Origin: Daldinia sp. FL1419
Lineage: Eukaryota > Ascomycota > Sordariomycetes > Xylariales > Hypoxylaceae
Length of the DNA: 20,755 nt
Direction: 5' to 3'
Assembly (NCBI GenBank): GCA_025201765.1
Contig: MU623661.1
Coordinates: 1-20,755 of the forward strand
Under the pieces are notes generated by a model. That model saw only the letters and a list, made by a program, of their open reading frames with translations. It had not been told where the DNA came from and searched no databases. A program made the translations under genes and the position numbers. Position 1 is the stretch's first letter. The number at the start of each line of letters is the position of its first letter. Positions 9,532-18,364 of the stretch are shown here, one piece after another.

Positions 9532-9834
9532 CCCATTTGGAGATGATTGCTATGGAGGCGGCATAGCGGCATGGAAGTATGGCAACATAGAAAGAAGTCG
9601 AGTTTCACCAAGACAAAGATAAACCTGGGCACCCATAGAAGTACGGAATACCGCTTTGTGATGTCAAGTTGCGTCGCAGCCTGCTGCCATTTTTTTAGGC
9701 CAAGAATTGGAAATTTTGTAAACCTGCAAGAATCCTTTGCCGCCCGGTGGATCAAGTTTATTTTTGGACCTTGCTGAGGTCAATGCCCCTCTCTTCCCTT
9801 AAAATATATCTTTGATAATTATTTAAGCCTTTAT

Positions 9835-9849
9835 CCAGGACGAAGTCCG
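9835..9849 (+). repeat. 15-bp inverted motif, left copy
   Basis: CCAGGACGAAGTCCG contains its own short stem (GGAC-GAA-GTCC). Its exact reverse complement is at 11992-12006. The two copies bracket the minisatellite and most of the satellite. They could be ends of a DNA element, but no target duplication flanks them. Confidence 0.6.
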
Positions 9850-9887
9850 GTGTATTATACTGAAACTTTCCAATAAATTACTATGTG

Positions 9888-9993
9888 AAATTGATAAGAA
9901 ATTAATAAGAAATTGATAAGTAATTGATAAGAAATTGATAAGAAATTAATAATAATTGATAAGAGCTGATAAGAGCTGATAAGAACTGATAAG
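9888..9993. repeat. Minisatellite, ten units of 10-11 bp
   Basis: Units read AAATTGATAAG, with variants AAATTAATAAG, TAATTGATAAG and, in the last three, AGCTGATAAG or AACTGATAAG. The last variants resemble part of the nearby satellite unit (AGCTGATCAGATAAG), suggesting local derivation. It ends about 45 bases before the satellite starts. Confidence 0.92.
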
Positions 9994-10969
9994 GGGTAAA
10001 AAACATACTAAAAAATTTAAAGTTTAAGAAAACATTTATAATTGGGTGCATCCTTTTCATTAGTAAGAATTTGAGCTAATCAGATAGAAACAACTTATTT
10101 ATGTTGAATTTAAGCTCTAATAGTTCTTGCAAGATATGCCCTAACCCTACACTTTTATCGTACAAAATTCTCTGGTTTTAAAAATTGACAATTCTATCCT
10201 TAAGAACTTAAGCTGATCAGACAGGAAAACAACTTTTGGAAATTTATTTATGTTGAACATGAGCTCTAATTGAACAGGAGCTCCTGCAGGATATGGCCTG
10301 CAGTTTTATCGCACGAAGCTCTATGGAAAACTGACGATTCTATGCTTGAAAACTTGAGCTGATCAGATAGGTAAACAACTTCTGATGGCCTATACATTGA
10401 ACATGAGCTCGAATTGAACAGGAGCTCCTGCAGTTTTATCGTACGAAGCTCTATGGAAAACTAATAATTCTATACTTGAGAACTTGAACTGATCAAACAG
10501 AAAACAACTTCTGGAGGTTTATTTACGTTGAATAGGAGCTCTAATTGAACAGGAGCTCCTGTAGGACATGCCCTACACTTTTATCGTACGAAATTCTATG
10601 GTTTTAAAAATTAACAATTCTATGCTTGAGAACTTGAGCTGATCAGACAAGAAAACAACTTCTGAAGGCCTATTTATGTTGAACATAAGCTCTAATTGAA
10701 TAGGAGCTCCTGCAGGATATGCCCTAACCCTACATTTTTATCGTACGAAGCTCTATGGAAAACTGATGATTTGGTGCTTTTAAGCTGATCAGACAGGAAA
10801 ACAACTCTCCTAAAGGCCTATTCATGTTGAATATGAGCTTTAATAGCTCTTGCAGGATATGCTCTGCATTTCATCGTACAAATCTCTATCGAAAACTGAC
10901 GATTCTATTCTTGAGAGCTTGAGCTGATCAGATAGGTAAACAACTTCTAAGGGCCTTTACATTGAATAT

Positions 10970-11032
10970 GAGCTTTAATTGAACAAGAGCTCTAATTGAA
11001 CAGGAGCTCTAATTGAATAAGAGCTCTAATAG
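10970..11032. repeat. Nested 17-bp sub-repeats in satellite unit 7, about four copies
   Basis: GAGCTYTAATTGAACAA/G is repeated in tandem, each copy containing the GAGCTC palindrome or a one-base variant. Copy number changes from unit to unit, from one to about four, so this is a repeat within a repeat. Confidence 0.9.
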
Positions 11033-11770
11033 CTCCCGCAGGATATGCCCTGCAGTTTTATCATAAAAATCTCTATCGAAAACTGACGATTCTATGCTTG
11101 AGAGCTTGAGCTGATCAGATAGGAAAACAACTCCTAAGGGCCTATTTATGTTGAACATGAGCTTTGATAGCTCTTGCAGGATATGATCTGCATTTCATCG
11201 TACAAATCTCTATCGAAAACTGACGATTCTATGCTTGAGAACTTGAGCTGATCAGACAGGAAAACAACTTCTGGAGGTTTATTTATGTTGAATAGGAGCT
11301 CTAATTGAATAGGAGCTCTAATAGCTCCTGCAGGATATGCCCTAACCCTACACTTTTATCGTACAAAGCTCTATGGTTTTAAAAACTGATAATTCTATGC
11401 TTGAGAACTTGAGCTGATCAGACAGGAAAACAACTTCTGAGGGTTTATTTATTTTGAATATGAGCTCTAATTGGACAGGAGCTCTAATAGCTCTTGCAGG
11501 ATATGCCCTGCACTTCATCGTACAAATCTCTATGGAAAAACTGATGATTGGGGGCATCCTAACTTGAACTGATCAGATAGGTAAACAACTTCTGAGGGCC
11601 TATACATTAAACAGGAGCTCTAATTGAACAGGAGCTCTAATAGCTCCTGCAGGATATGCCCTGCAGTTTTATCGTACAAATCTCTATCGAAAAACTGATG
11701 ATTCTATGCTTGAGAACTTGAGCTGATCAGATAGGAAAACAACTTTTGGAGGTTTATTTATGTTGAACAT

Positions 11771-11838
11771 GATCTCTAATTGAACAAGAGCTCTAATTGA
11801 ACAAGAGCTCTAATTGAACAGGAGCTCTAATTGAATAG
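11771..11838. repeat. Nested 17-bp sub-repeats in satellite unit 12, four copies
   Basis: Four consecutive copies of GAGCTCTAATTGAACAA, the first with GATCTC in place of GAGCTC and the last with GAATAG in place of GAACAG. It is the same sub-repeat as in unit 7, in a different unit context. Confidence 0.9.
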
Positions 11839-11991
11839 GAGCTCCTGCAGGACATGCCCTGCAGTTTTATCGTACGAAGCTCTATGGAAAAACTGACGAT
11901 TCTATGTTTGAGAACTTAAGCTGATCAGACAGGAAAACAACTCTTGAAGGCTTATTTACGTATCAAAAAGCCTATAAAAAGGTTAGATTAG

Positions 11992-12006
11992 CGGACTTCG
12001 TCCTGG
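11992..12006 (-). repeat. 15-bp inverted motif, right copy
   Basis: CGGACTTCGTCCTGG is the exact reverse complement of 9835-9849. It lies inside the diverged unit 13 of the satellite, in a stretch (about 11970-12025) that other units lack. That stretch may be a small separate insertion. Confidence 0.6.
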
Positions 12007-12155
12007 CCCTGTCACCCCAACTCATTGCTATAGAAAAACTGATGATTCTATGCTTGAGAACTTGAGCTGATCAGATAAGAAAACAACTCTTGAGGGCTTA
12101 TTTACGTATCAAAAAGCCTGTGGAAACCTTAGAAGGATTGCCTCTATGGAGGCTA

Positions 12156-12260
12156 ATAAGGTCTTGCAGCTTCAATTACGTAATTACATTACAGCCCTCT
12201 GTAACCCCCCCCACCCTAAAAAAAATTAAAAAACAAAAACAAAAAAAAAAACCTTAGGTA
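12156..12260. other. Right border of the satellite: palindromes and A-rich tract
   Basis: The border holds a 12-bp palindrome AATTACGTAATT (12174-12185), a stem TTACAG-CCCT-CTGTAA (12189-12204), a run of C and then an A-rich tract with occasional C (about 12219-12252). AT-rich RIP-type DNA starts directly after. An A-rich end can mark the 3' end of a non-LTR element, but no such element is identified here. Confidence 0.45.
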
Positions 12261-13419
12261 ATTGGGGTGACTCAGTTATAAAAATAATTAAAAAAAGAAA
12301 TTTAATTAAAAACATAAGAATAATTTTATTCTTAATCAAAAGATGGGGGGAATGATATATTATTTTTAATAAGTATTTTATTAATTATGGTATAAAAAAC
12401 TTTTTGGAACTGTGTTATGCCTTAAGTTTTCTTAAGGTTTTATATTAGAAGATTATTAATATGGATAAAGAAAAAATAACCTTATTAAATATGTTAATCC
12501 CTTAAATTGACCTTATAATTTTTAAATTTTAAATAATTTTATATATTTAATTTTTTTAATTTTTATTAATTTTCTTTATTTAATTAGGATATTAAAATAT
12601 TTTTTTAAATTAAAAAATCTTAAATTTTAAGAATTTTATAAATTATTTACATTTTATTAGCCAAATATATAAGCTTTTTTCTAATTGGCCAATTTTATTA
12701 GCCTTTTCTAATTAACCAGCCTTGTAATTAGCCATATTTTAATTAATTAGTCCAGCCTTATTAGCCTTATATCCAATTATATCCCAATTAATTAAGTATA
12801 TTTTAATTAATTAATTATTAGCCTTAATTTTATTAGTTTTTTTCTAATTAACTAGTTTTATAAGTCTTTTGCTTATTTATTTTTTAATTAATTAATTTTA
12901 TATTTAATTATATATTAAATTAAAATAATGTTATTATATAATTAAAATTACTTTAATTTTTATAAAACAATTTCTTTTAAGATTTTTATAAACTTTTTTA
13001 AATATAAATAGGTTTTTAAGATTGTTTTTTTATTTAATTAATTTAATTTTTATATAAATTTTTTAAATTTCTTTTATAAAATTTAATATAAATAATATAT
13101 ACTTCTCTTATTTATAATCTTATTATATATATTATTATTATTAAATAATTATATATAATAGTTTTTTTATATAATTATTTTATTACTCCTTTTAAAATAT
13201 AATTATTTTATATTTTTAAATTTATATTAAATAGGAATTTTAATAGTTTTTATAAAATATGTCTTACATTTTAATTAACCCATAATAATTAGAGGTTATA
13301 TAAGTTTGAAGATATAAAATAATTATATTTTAAAGAGTGTAATAGAATAATTAAATAAAAGAATTATTATATGTGATTATTTGGTAATGATAACGTGTAT
13401 GATGAGGATATAGGTTTAT
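12261..13419. other. AT-rich, RIP-type block left of the copia element
   Basis: Base composition is extremely AT-rich, with no open frames and no recognisable domain. It does not align with the region left of 18167, so homology between the two copia copies starts at about 13420. A degenerate TTAGCC-containing repeat lies at 12655-12865. The origin of the remainder is unknown. Confidence 0.6.
12655..12865. repeat. Degenerate tandem repeat of about 40 bp
   Basis: The words TTTTATTAGCC, TTTTCTAATT and AACCAG or variants recur about five times at irregular intervals near 40 bp. AT-rich drift has blurred the units. Confidence 0.45.
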
Positions 13420-13617
13420 TGGTAGGTACGTACGTAAGATAAAAGCAAAATAATAATAAAACAAATAACAATAGGGGTAAAATTGGTGTATTGTAGTTGT
13501 TTAAAGAAAAAAGTTATTTAGGAGAGATAGGTGGGAAATCTATCTTTATATAATAATAGATATATAAGTATTTTTTAAGGATTATATATTAGATTAAAGA
13601 TATAAGTTATTTAACCA
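13420..13617 (-). repeat. Probable LTR of the copia element, 3' end of copy 1
   Basis: This 198-bp segment begins TGGTAGG and ends TTAACCA, so it has TG..CA ends on both strands and short inverted TGGT/ACCA tips. It lies just beyond the last readable pol codons (about 13672). The same segment recurs at 18167-18364 with almost only C/T and G/A differences. It starts exactly where homology between the two copies starts. Because the next internal region is also duplicated, the LTR length is inferred, not proven. Confidence 0.5.
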
Positions 13618-15620
13618 CTACTTATTTTATTTTTTTTTTATAATTATATTATAAATTTAATATTTGATTTTTGTTTTACCTATCTTTTTAATTGTAGGTT
13701 AATTTGGTTATTTTTTATTAATGTTTGTATGGCCTTATTTGGGGATGTTTTTGTTATGGTATTTGTAGGATTATATATGTTATGGATTTATTAAATATTA
13801 TTAATTTCTTAATTTTTATATAATTGTTATAAAGTTATTAAATTAATTATTAATTTTTTTTTGTTAGTATTACCTATTTGGATGAGGTATTGGTATAAGG
13901 AGAATAAATTAGTATATAGGATTAATAAAGCCTTGGATAGTGAGAGGCATTTTAAGATAGTGTTGATTATATGGTGGATAATATATCTGATATTAAAATT
14001 TTAAATTATTTTATAAATTTTGTTGGTGAGTATGTTTTGGATGATGTGTTTGTATTTTATGGATAATTAATGAATGATGTTATTAGTAATCCAGATTTTA
14101 TTATTTTAATTAATTGGTTTTTTATTATTTAATATAATAATATAATTAATTTATAAATTTAAATCCTTATTATTTATAAATGAATTATTAATAAAAATAT
14201 ATAAATATAAATTTTAAAGATTTAGGTTAATATAGTTAAACTTTTATAATTAATTATTTATTTACCATTTAATTTAGGTATTAAAGGTTTTTATTTCCTT
14301 AAAATCTAATTTTAAATATTAAATTATTATTAAATAATTAAAAGTTATTTTAGATTAATAAATGGAGGAAATGTATGTTTTTTATATCTATTATTTAATA
14401 AATTTTTTAATTATATTTAATGATTTTACATTTAATTATTTAAATTTCTCAGTTTGTTCCTTTTATATAATAGTTATATTATAGTCTTCCTTATGAATAA
14501 TAAGGTATAAGCTGTTAAAATCTTTGATTCCAACATCCAGTATTTTTTGGGGGTATGCCTTGATCCTAACTTTGATAAATGCCTTATCTTTTGCTACTAA
14601 GAATTCTATAATATTAATATTTAAAATATTATCTATTTAAAGGCCTATAATTCCAAACAAAACTATATTTATTATTAATAAATATGGATCAAACATTAAT
14701 AGCCTTATATTAAATTCCTATTAATAATAATATAAATAAATTTCAAATTAATATGTTCTTAATTTAACTAAATTATATAACAGTTTAATAATATACAATA
14801 ATGTTTTTTTAAGGTATTTACTTTTTAATTTTATTAATAATTATATAAATATTGTTTGTTATATAAGTATTTTAAATTAAATGTATATTATAATAATATC
14901 CTTTATTATAATTTTTATACCTTAATGTTAAAGAATTGAAATTAAGGCTAAAATAAAGCATTAATTTACCCTTTAAATAATAAAGACATATATTATAATA
15001 AATTTTTTATTAAAATTATTATAACCTTAAATAATAAACCTTAATTTTTTATAAGGTGTTAATATATTCTTTTCTTTTATTTTATAAATTATTTATAATT
15101 TAAAAATTATTATTTTTTAATAAATTAATATATTATATATTTTAGGTTATAAGATTCCTTTATTAAATAATACATTAAATTTTTTTATATCTAATATCTT
15201 ATATGATTTTTTTATGGTAATAATTTTTCCTATTATATATAATTAAAATATTAAAATTAAATTATTTTATTCCTTATTATTAAAATATAAAATATTAATA
15301 TATAAAAGATTATTAATATATATAAGGTTTTTTTTTAAAATTATTTTATAATTGTTTAGGTTAAATATGGGTTTGAATAATTGTATTTGGAGTTCCTTAA
15401 TAGGTATTGGGTTATCTTTAAGTTGAGTGTAAGGTTTGATATAGGAGTTTTGGAATGTAGATATTCCTCCGGATGTGTTGGATATTATAATAACATCTTT
15501 ATTAATAATTGTAATAATTTTATAAAGGTTTTTCTATCTGTCCTTTTTTTAATAAATAAAAATTTTATTATTGATAGGTAGTGATATAGGTAGTGTTTTT
15601 GTAATATTAAAACCATTATA

Positions 15621-15630
15621 AATATTGAAC
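15621..15630. repeat. Target site duplication, left copy (10 bp)
   Basis: AATATTGAAC occurs immediately before the 401-bp insertion and again immediately after it (16032-16041). Copy 2 of the copia element has a single, uninterrupted equivalent (AATATTGAAT) at the same place. Confidence 0.9.
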
Positions 15631-16031
15631 CGGTGTAGAGCGATTAGGTCATAGATACTACCCTGTAGAGACCCTATCCCCTCCTTAGAGCTAGACCCTC
15701 CAAGGCTCCACAGCTCTTTTGGACATAAATAGGCCCTCGAAAGTTGTCTTTCTTGTCTGATCATCAGAGATTCATCAGGTTCTATAGCTCAGTTTCTCCA
15801 TAGAATCTTCGTACGAAAATATACAGTTTCAGTCTCCTCTTTGAAGATATCCTCTTATAATGCGCTACCATTGGCAAGCAGTCATTCTCTATCAGTCTCT
15901 CTATCCGATCAACCTATTCCCCTCCTCAGGATATAATCACCTTGTATCTTCTGGCTTATACAGCCTCTGGTTTGATATGGGTTAGTTGAAGTATAGGGCA
16001 TATCCTGCAGGAGCTATTAGAGCTCCTGTTC
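15631..16031 (+). mobile_element. 401-bp SINE-like insertion (family S) nested in copia copy 1
   Basis: The insertion interrupts homology between the two copia copies cleanly. Removing it and one copy of the 10-bp duplication AATATTGAAC restores a gap-free alignment with copy 2. It has no terminal inverted repeats and no coding capacity. The start (GGTGTAGAGCGATTAG, 15632-15647) resembles the D-arm/A-box region of tRNA-derived SINE heads. The B box is unconvincing. The other end (GGGCATATCCTGCAGGAGCT through CTGTTC) is the reverse complement of the satellite block at 10037-12155. There is no poly-A tail. Composition is much less AT-rich than the host. It could be a SINE or another short non-autonomous element; the class is inferred, while the insertion event is seen directly. 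Confidence 0.85.
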
Positions 16032-16041
16032 AATATTGAAC
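16032..16041. repeat. Target site duplication, right copy (10 bp)
   Basis: AATATTGAAC matches 15621-15630 exactly. Together with the last bases of the insertion it forms a perfect 14-bp palindrome, GTTCAATATTGAAC (16028-16041). Confidence 0.9.
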
Positions 16042-17074
16042 ATGTTTTAAACAAAATATTATAATTTGATTTTTTTAACTTTAGTTATAACTTTCTGCAT
16101 TGCCAGGGCACAATAAGTTTGGGTAGGTATAAATAATAAATCCATATTAATTTGAGGGTAGGTTTTAAAAATAAATAATATAGGAACTAATCCATTGGAA
16201 TTAACTATATTATTAATTGCTTTTACAATTATTTATAATTATGATATTTTTAAATTAAAATTTTAAAATTTATCTGTAATTATTTCATAGGTTTGGTAAA
16301 TTAAACCATAATACCTTTTTATTTTACTAATAAATTAATATATTTTAACTAATATTTGATAATATGTGATTTTAATAATGTGTATTTTATTTCAGAATTT
16401 TAGATTGTTAAAATTTATTCTTACATTATAGGAAATAATATCTGAAAGGTTAAAATAAGTATTAATCCAATATTCTTTTAATGTTTTTTACATTTCTTTA
16501 GCCATAATATCTTTCATAAATCGTACTACTTGGAAACTAATAGCAATATTAACCATATGTAAGACCAATTATCCTTCTAAATATATGATATTAATAATTA
16601 CTTTATAATTAAAATCTATATTAAGATCTTTAAAAGTAAACCTAAATCTTTATAAATCCTTACCCTTAATTTAACAATAATGGTAAAATTTATTAATTTT
16701 TTTAAAATTATTTATATTAATATCATAATTAACCTTATCCAAAAAATTATAAAACTTTTTAATTGTGGGATAATTGAAATAAGTGTGTAGGTATTGTAGT
16801 TCTATTTCCATAAAATAGGTAATATTTTTATTTATTTATTTATTACTACCCCGATTTACCTAGAATATATTACAGGTATCCAATCCATCTCTTAGTATTT
16901 GTTCCGGGTAGGAACTGTGTTCCGGAGAAAACCTACCTACTACCTATCCAAATAAACTATATTATTATAACTTTAATTTTATCCTTTATTCTTATTAAAA
17001 TTTACCTTTTAATAAAAATAATTAAATTTTAATATAGAAAAATATTTTATACGTTATAATGCCAATTACGTAAA

Positions 17075-17190
17075 ATAATATGGCAGCAGCCCGGATGTGG
17101 GGCAACAACAAGGTCCAAAATAGCTTCATTATTTATTATAATACCACCATACCCATCACGTTCACAGTCCAATACCGCCTCAAAAAACCC
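17075..17190 (-). pseudogene. GC island with open minus-strand frame, unidentified
   Basis: On the minus strand a frame stays open for 40 or more codons (VLDCERDGYGGIII, then EAILDLVVAPHPGCCHIIL) up to a TAA near 17055. The plus strand is also open over most of it. No family is recognised. It is surrounded by RIP-type DNA but is itself little mutated. Confidence 0.3.
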
Positions 17191-17371
17191 ACTTTATTTT
17201 CATATATATATTATATTAAACAAAAGAAAATTTATATATCTATAGGTATTCCATTATTTCTCTAATATCATCTTATTATTAACCCTCTTTAAGTGTTTTG
17301 GTCCTTTTGCTAAAAATTATCATAATATTTTGGACCTAATACAATACTTCAATATCATATTGCACTAAGAT

Positions 17372-17574
17372 TACAATCCCGGTACAATTACATATCATAA
17401 AGATGATTTGCTTGTTGAAGATGGGGAACCGCACGAAGAGCATGGCTACGCCTTTCTGGCGCAATTCTAGGAATCAATTACTAAAGCTTTGTTACAATTT
17501 CTCCAAGGTTTTTAAGCCCTTAAGAAATTTATTAAAAGATTGTTAATAATGTTTGACAACTGTTCTTGTAATAG
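17372..17574. pseudogene. Unidentified coding remnant with RIP-type stops
   Basis: The plus strand reads GTITYHKDDLLVEDGEPHEE and GYAFLAQF, a TAG, ESITKALLQFLQGF, a TAA, then ALKKFIKRLLIMFDN. Both stops are one C-to-T change from Gln codons. The minus strand also reads plausibly (FLELRQKGVAMLFVRFPIFN, three stops) and would suit a gag position, so the coding strand is undecided. No family is recognised. Confidence 0.35.
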
Positions 17575-18166
17575 GTAATATTATTTAAATAAAATTATAG
17601 ATATCCCTATTTCTATTTAATATTAATTATTATATTATTTTTATATATTAATTAATTAATAACATTATTAAAATATATTCTTAAATAATTTATATCTTTA
17701 ATTAAAAAAAAATAATATATCCAATTCTATAATATAAAAATTTATATTATTAAATAGGATATTAACTATAATAATATTTAATAGTTTAATAAAAAATCTA
17801 TTTTTAAATTTAATATTGGCTTCTCTAATACAAGTACAATTTATTTCAAGTCTTTAATTAAGATATTTATTAATAAAAATAAGATATAATCTTTTACTTA
17901 TTATTGAAATATAAATAGCCCTAATATTTAATATAATATTTTAGAATATAATCTTTATATATTAATCTAAAATAAAAATAATATCAATTTTTTTGATTGC
18001 TAAGGGGATAGAGGTTGTGATACAATAATAGAATGCCTAATCAAATAAATATACTATTGTTATGAATTATATATCTTTATTATTTTCCAATTTCAAAATT
18101 ATATTATAAATATTATTATCCTTTTATTTTAAATTTTAATTTTTAAATCTTTTATAATTTATTTGT

Positions 18167-18364
18167 TGGTAGGTACGTATATAAGATAAAAGTAAAATAA
18201 TAATAAAATAAATAATAATAGGAATAAAATTGGTATATTGTAGTTATTTGAAGAAGAAAGTTATTTAAGAGAGATAAGTGGGAAGCCTATTTTTATATAA
18301 TAATGGATATATAAATATTTTTTAGGGATTATATGTTGGATTGAAGATATAAATTATATAATTA
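18167..18364 (-). repeat. Probable LTR shared between copia copies 1 and 2
   Basis: This is the same 198-bp segment as 13420-13617, 4747 bp further on, starting TGGTAGG. In the opening bases every difference is a C-to-T or G-to-A change towards AT in this copy. If the elements are arranged LTR-internal-LTR-internal, it is the 5' LTR of copy 1 and the 3' LTR of copy 2 at once. Confidence 0.45.

Larger units (their letters stand above)
8229..9887. other. Long stretch of normal composition with no supportable gene
   Basis: All frames are broken at short intervals. The longest (87 and 76 codons at 9492-9777, on opposite strands of the same DNA) show no family resemblance and are taken as chance. 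No tRNA-like cloverleaf was found; a GTTCGATTGA word near 8607 lacks the rest of a tRNA. A short tandem repeat at 8731-8752 and a hairpin at 9502-9531 are the only structures noted. It may be old, diverged repeat DNA. Confidence 0.5.
10037..12155 (-). repeat. Satellite array, about 14 units of ~140-195 bp, related to family S
   Basis: The word GAGCTGATCAGAYAGG (or close variants) recurs near 10066, 10208, 10355, 10483, 10636, 10780, 10921, 11108, 11247, 11411, 11561, 11723, 11920 and 12065. Each unit reads in order: GCTGATCAG, AAAACAACTTCT, GGCCTATTTATGTTGAA, one or more GAGCTCTAATTGAACAG, CCTGCAGGATATGCCCTGCA, TTTTATCGTACGAAG, CTCTATGG and AAAACTGACGATTCTATGC. Length varies mainly with the number of 17-bp sub-repeats. 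On the minus strand these blocks match the 401-bp insertion at 15631-16031, minus about 170 bp of its middle. Units 13 and 14 are diverged, and the right end (12115-12155) runs into that element's head sequence. No coding potential is claimed. Confidence 0.9.
13618..16850 (-). pseudogene. RIP-degraded Ty1/copia-type pol, copy 1
   Basis: Minus-strand translation, ignoring stops, gives copia pol domains in order. The GAG-pre-integrase motif YLHTYFNYPTIKKFYNFL is at about 16800-16720. Integrase core fragments (FNYKVIINIIYLEG, LVLHMVNIAISFQVVRFMKD) span about 16700-16390. A post-integrase NSNGLVP block lies near 16190. Reverse transcriptase (RVT_2 type) includes PYKKLRFII-stop-GYNN at about 15050 and QKEQTEKFK near 14440. 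Later come TYISSIY near 14380 and RNase H remnants from about 14200. The pol C-terminus NKAIQTLIKNNQINLQLKR lies at 13740-13684. Many stops replace expected Gln (CAA to TAA) or Trp codons, and an expected integrase catalytic Asp reads Asn, all RIP-type changes. It is non-functional and is interrupted by an insertion at 15631-16031. Confidence 0.88.
16851..18166 (-). pseudogene. 5' part of copia copy 1 (expected gag/protease), unreadable, with GC islands
   Basis: By position this 1.3 kb lies between the GAG-pre-integrase remnant and the probable 5' LTR of copy 1, where gag and protease would be expected. Most is AT-rich and unreadable. Three islands of more normal composition stand out at about 16855-16945, 17075-17190 and 17340-17530. 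No zinc knuckle or protease motif was recognised. The islands may be lightly mutated parts of the element or separate DNA. Confidence 0.4.

Noticed and set aside
9492..9777. Opposed open frames of 87 and 76 codons
   Set aside because: They cover the same DNA on both strands, with no homology, splice context or neighbours to favour either.
10138..10151. Interstitial telomere
   Set aside because: Fewer than two full repeats occur, and they are embedded in satellite units, so this is reported only as a telomere-like word.
10037..12155. CRISPR array
   Set aside because: Units are 140-195 bp and contiguous, without short repeats separated by unique spacers of constant length, and the genome is eukaryotic.
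15381..15764. Open frames of 66 (plus) and 71 (minus) codons
   Set aside because: The plus frame is antisense to copia pol. The minus frame is a chimera of the 401-bp insertion and pol remnant, formed by the insertion itself.
17080..17265. Plus-strand 61-codon open frame as a gene
   Set aside because: It lies in a GC island inside a decayed retroelement and ends in AT-rich low-complexity sequence; the minus strand is equally open.
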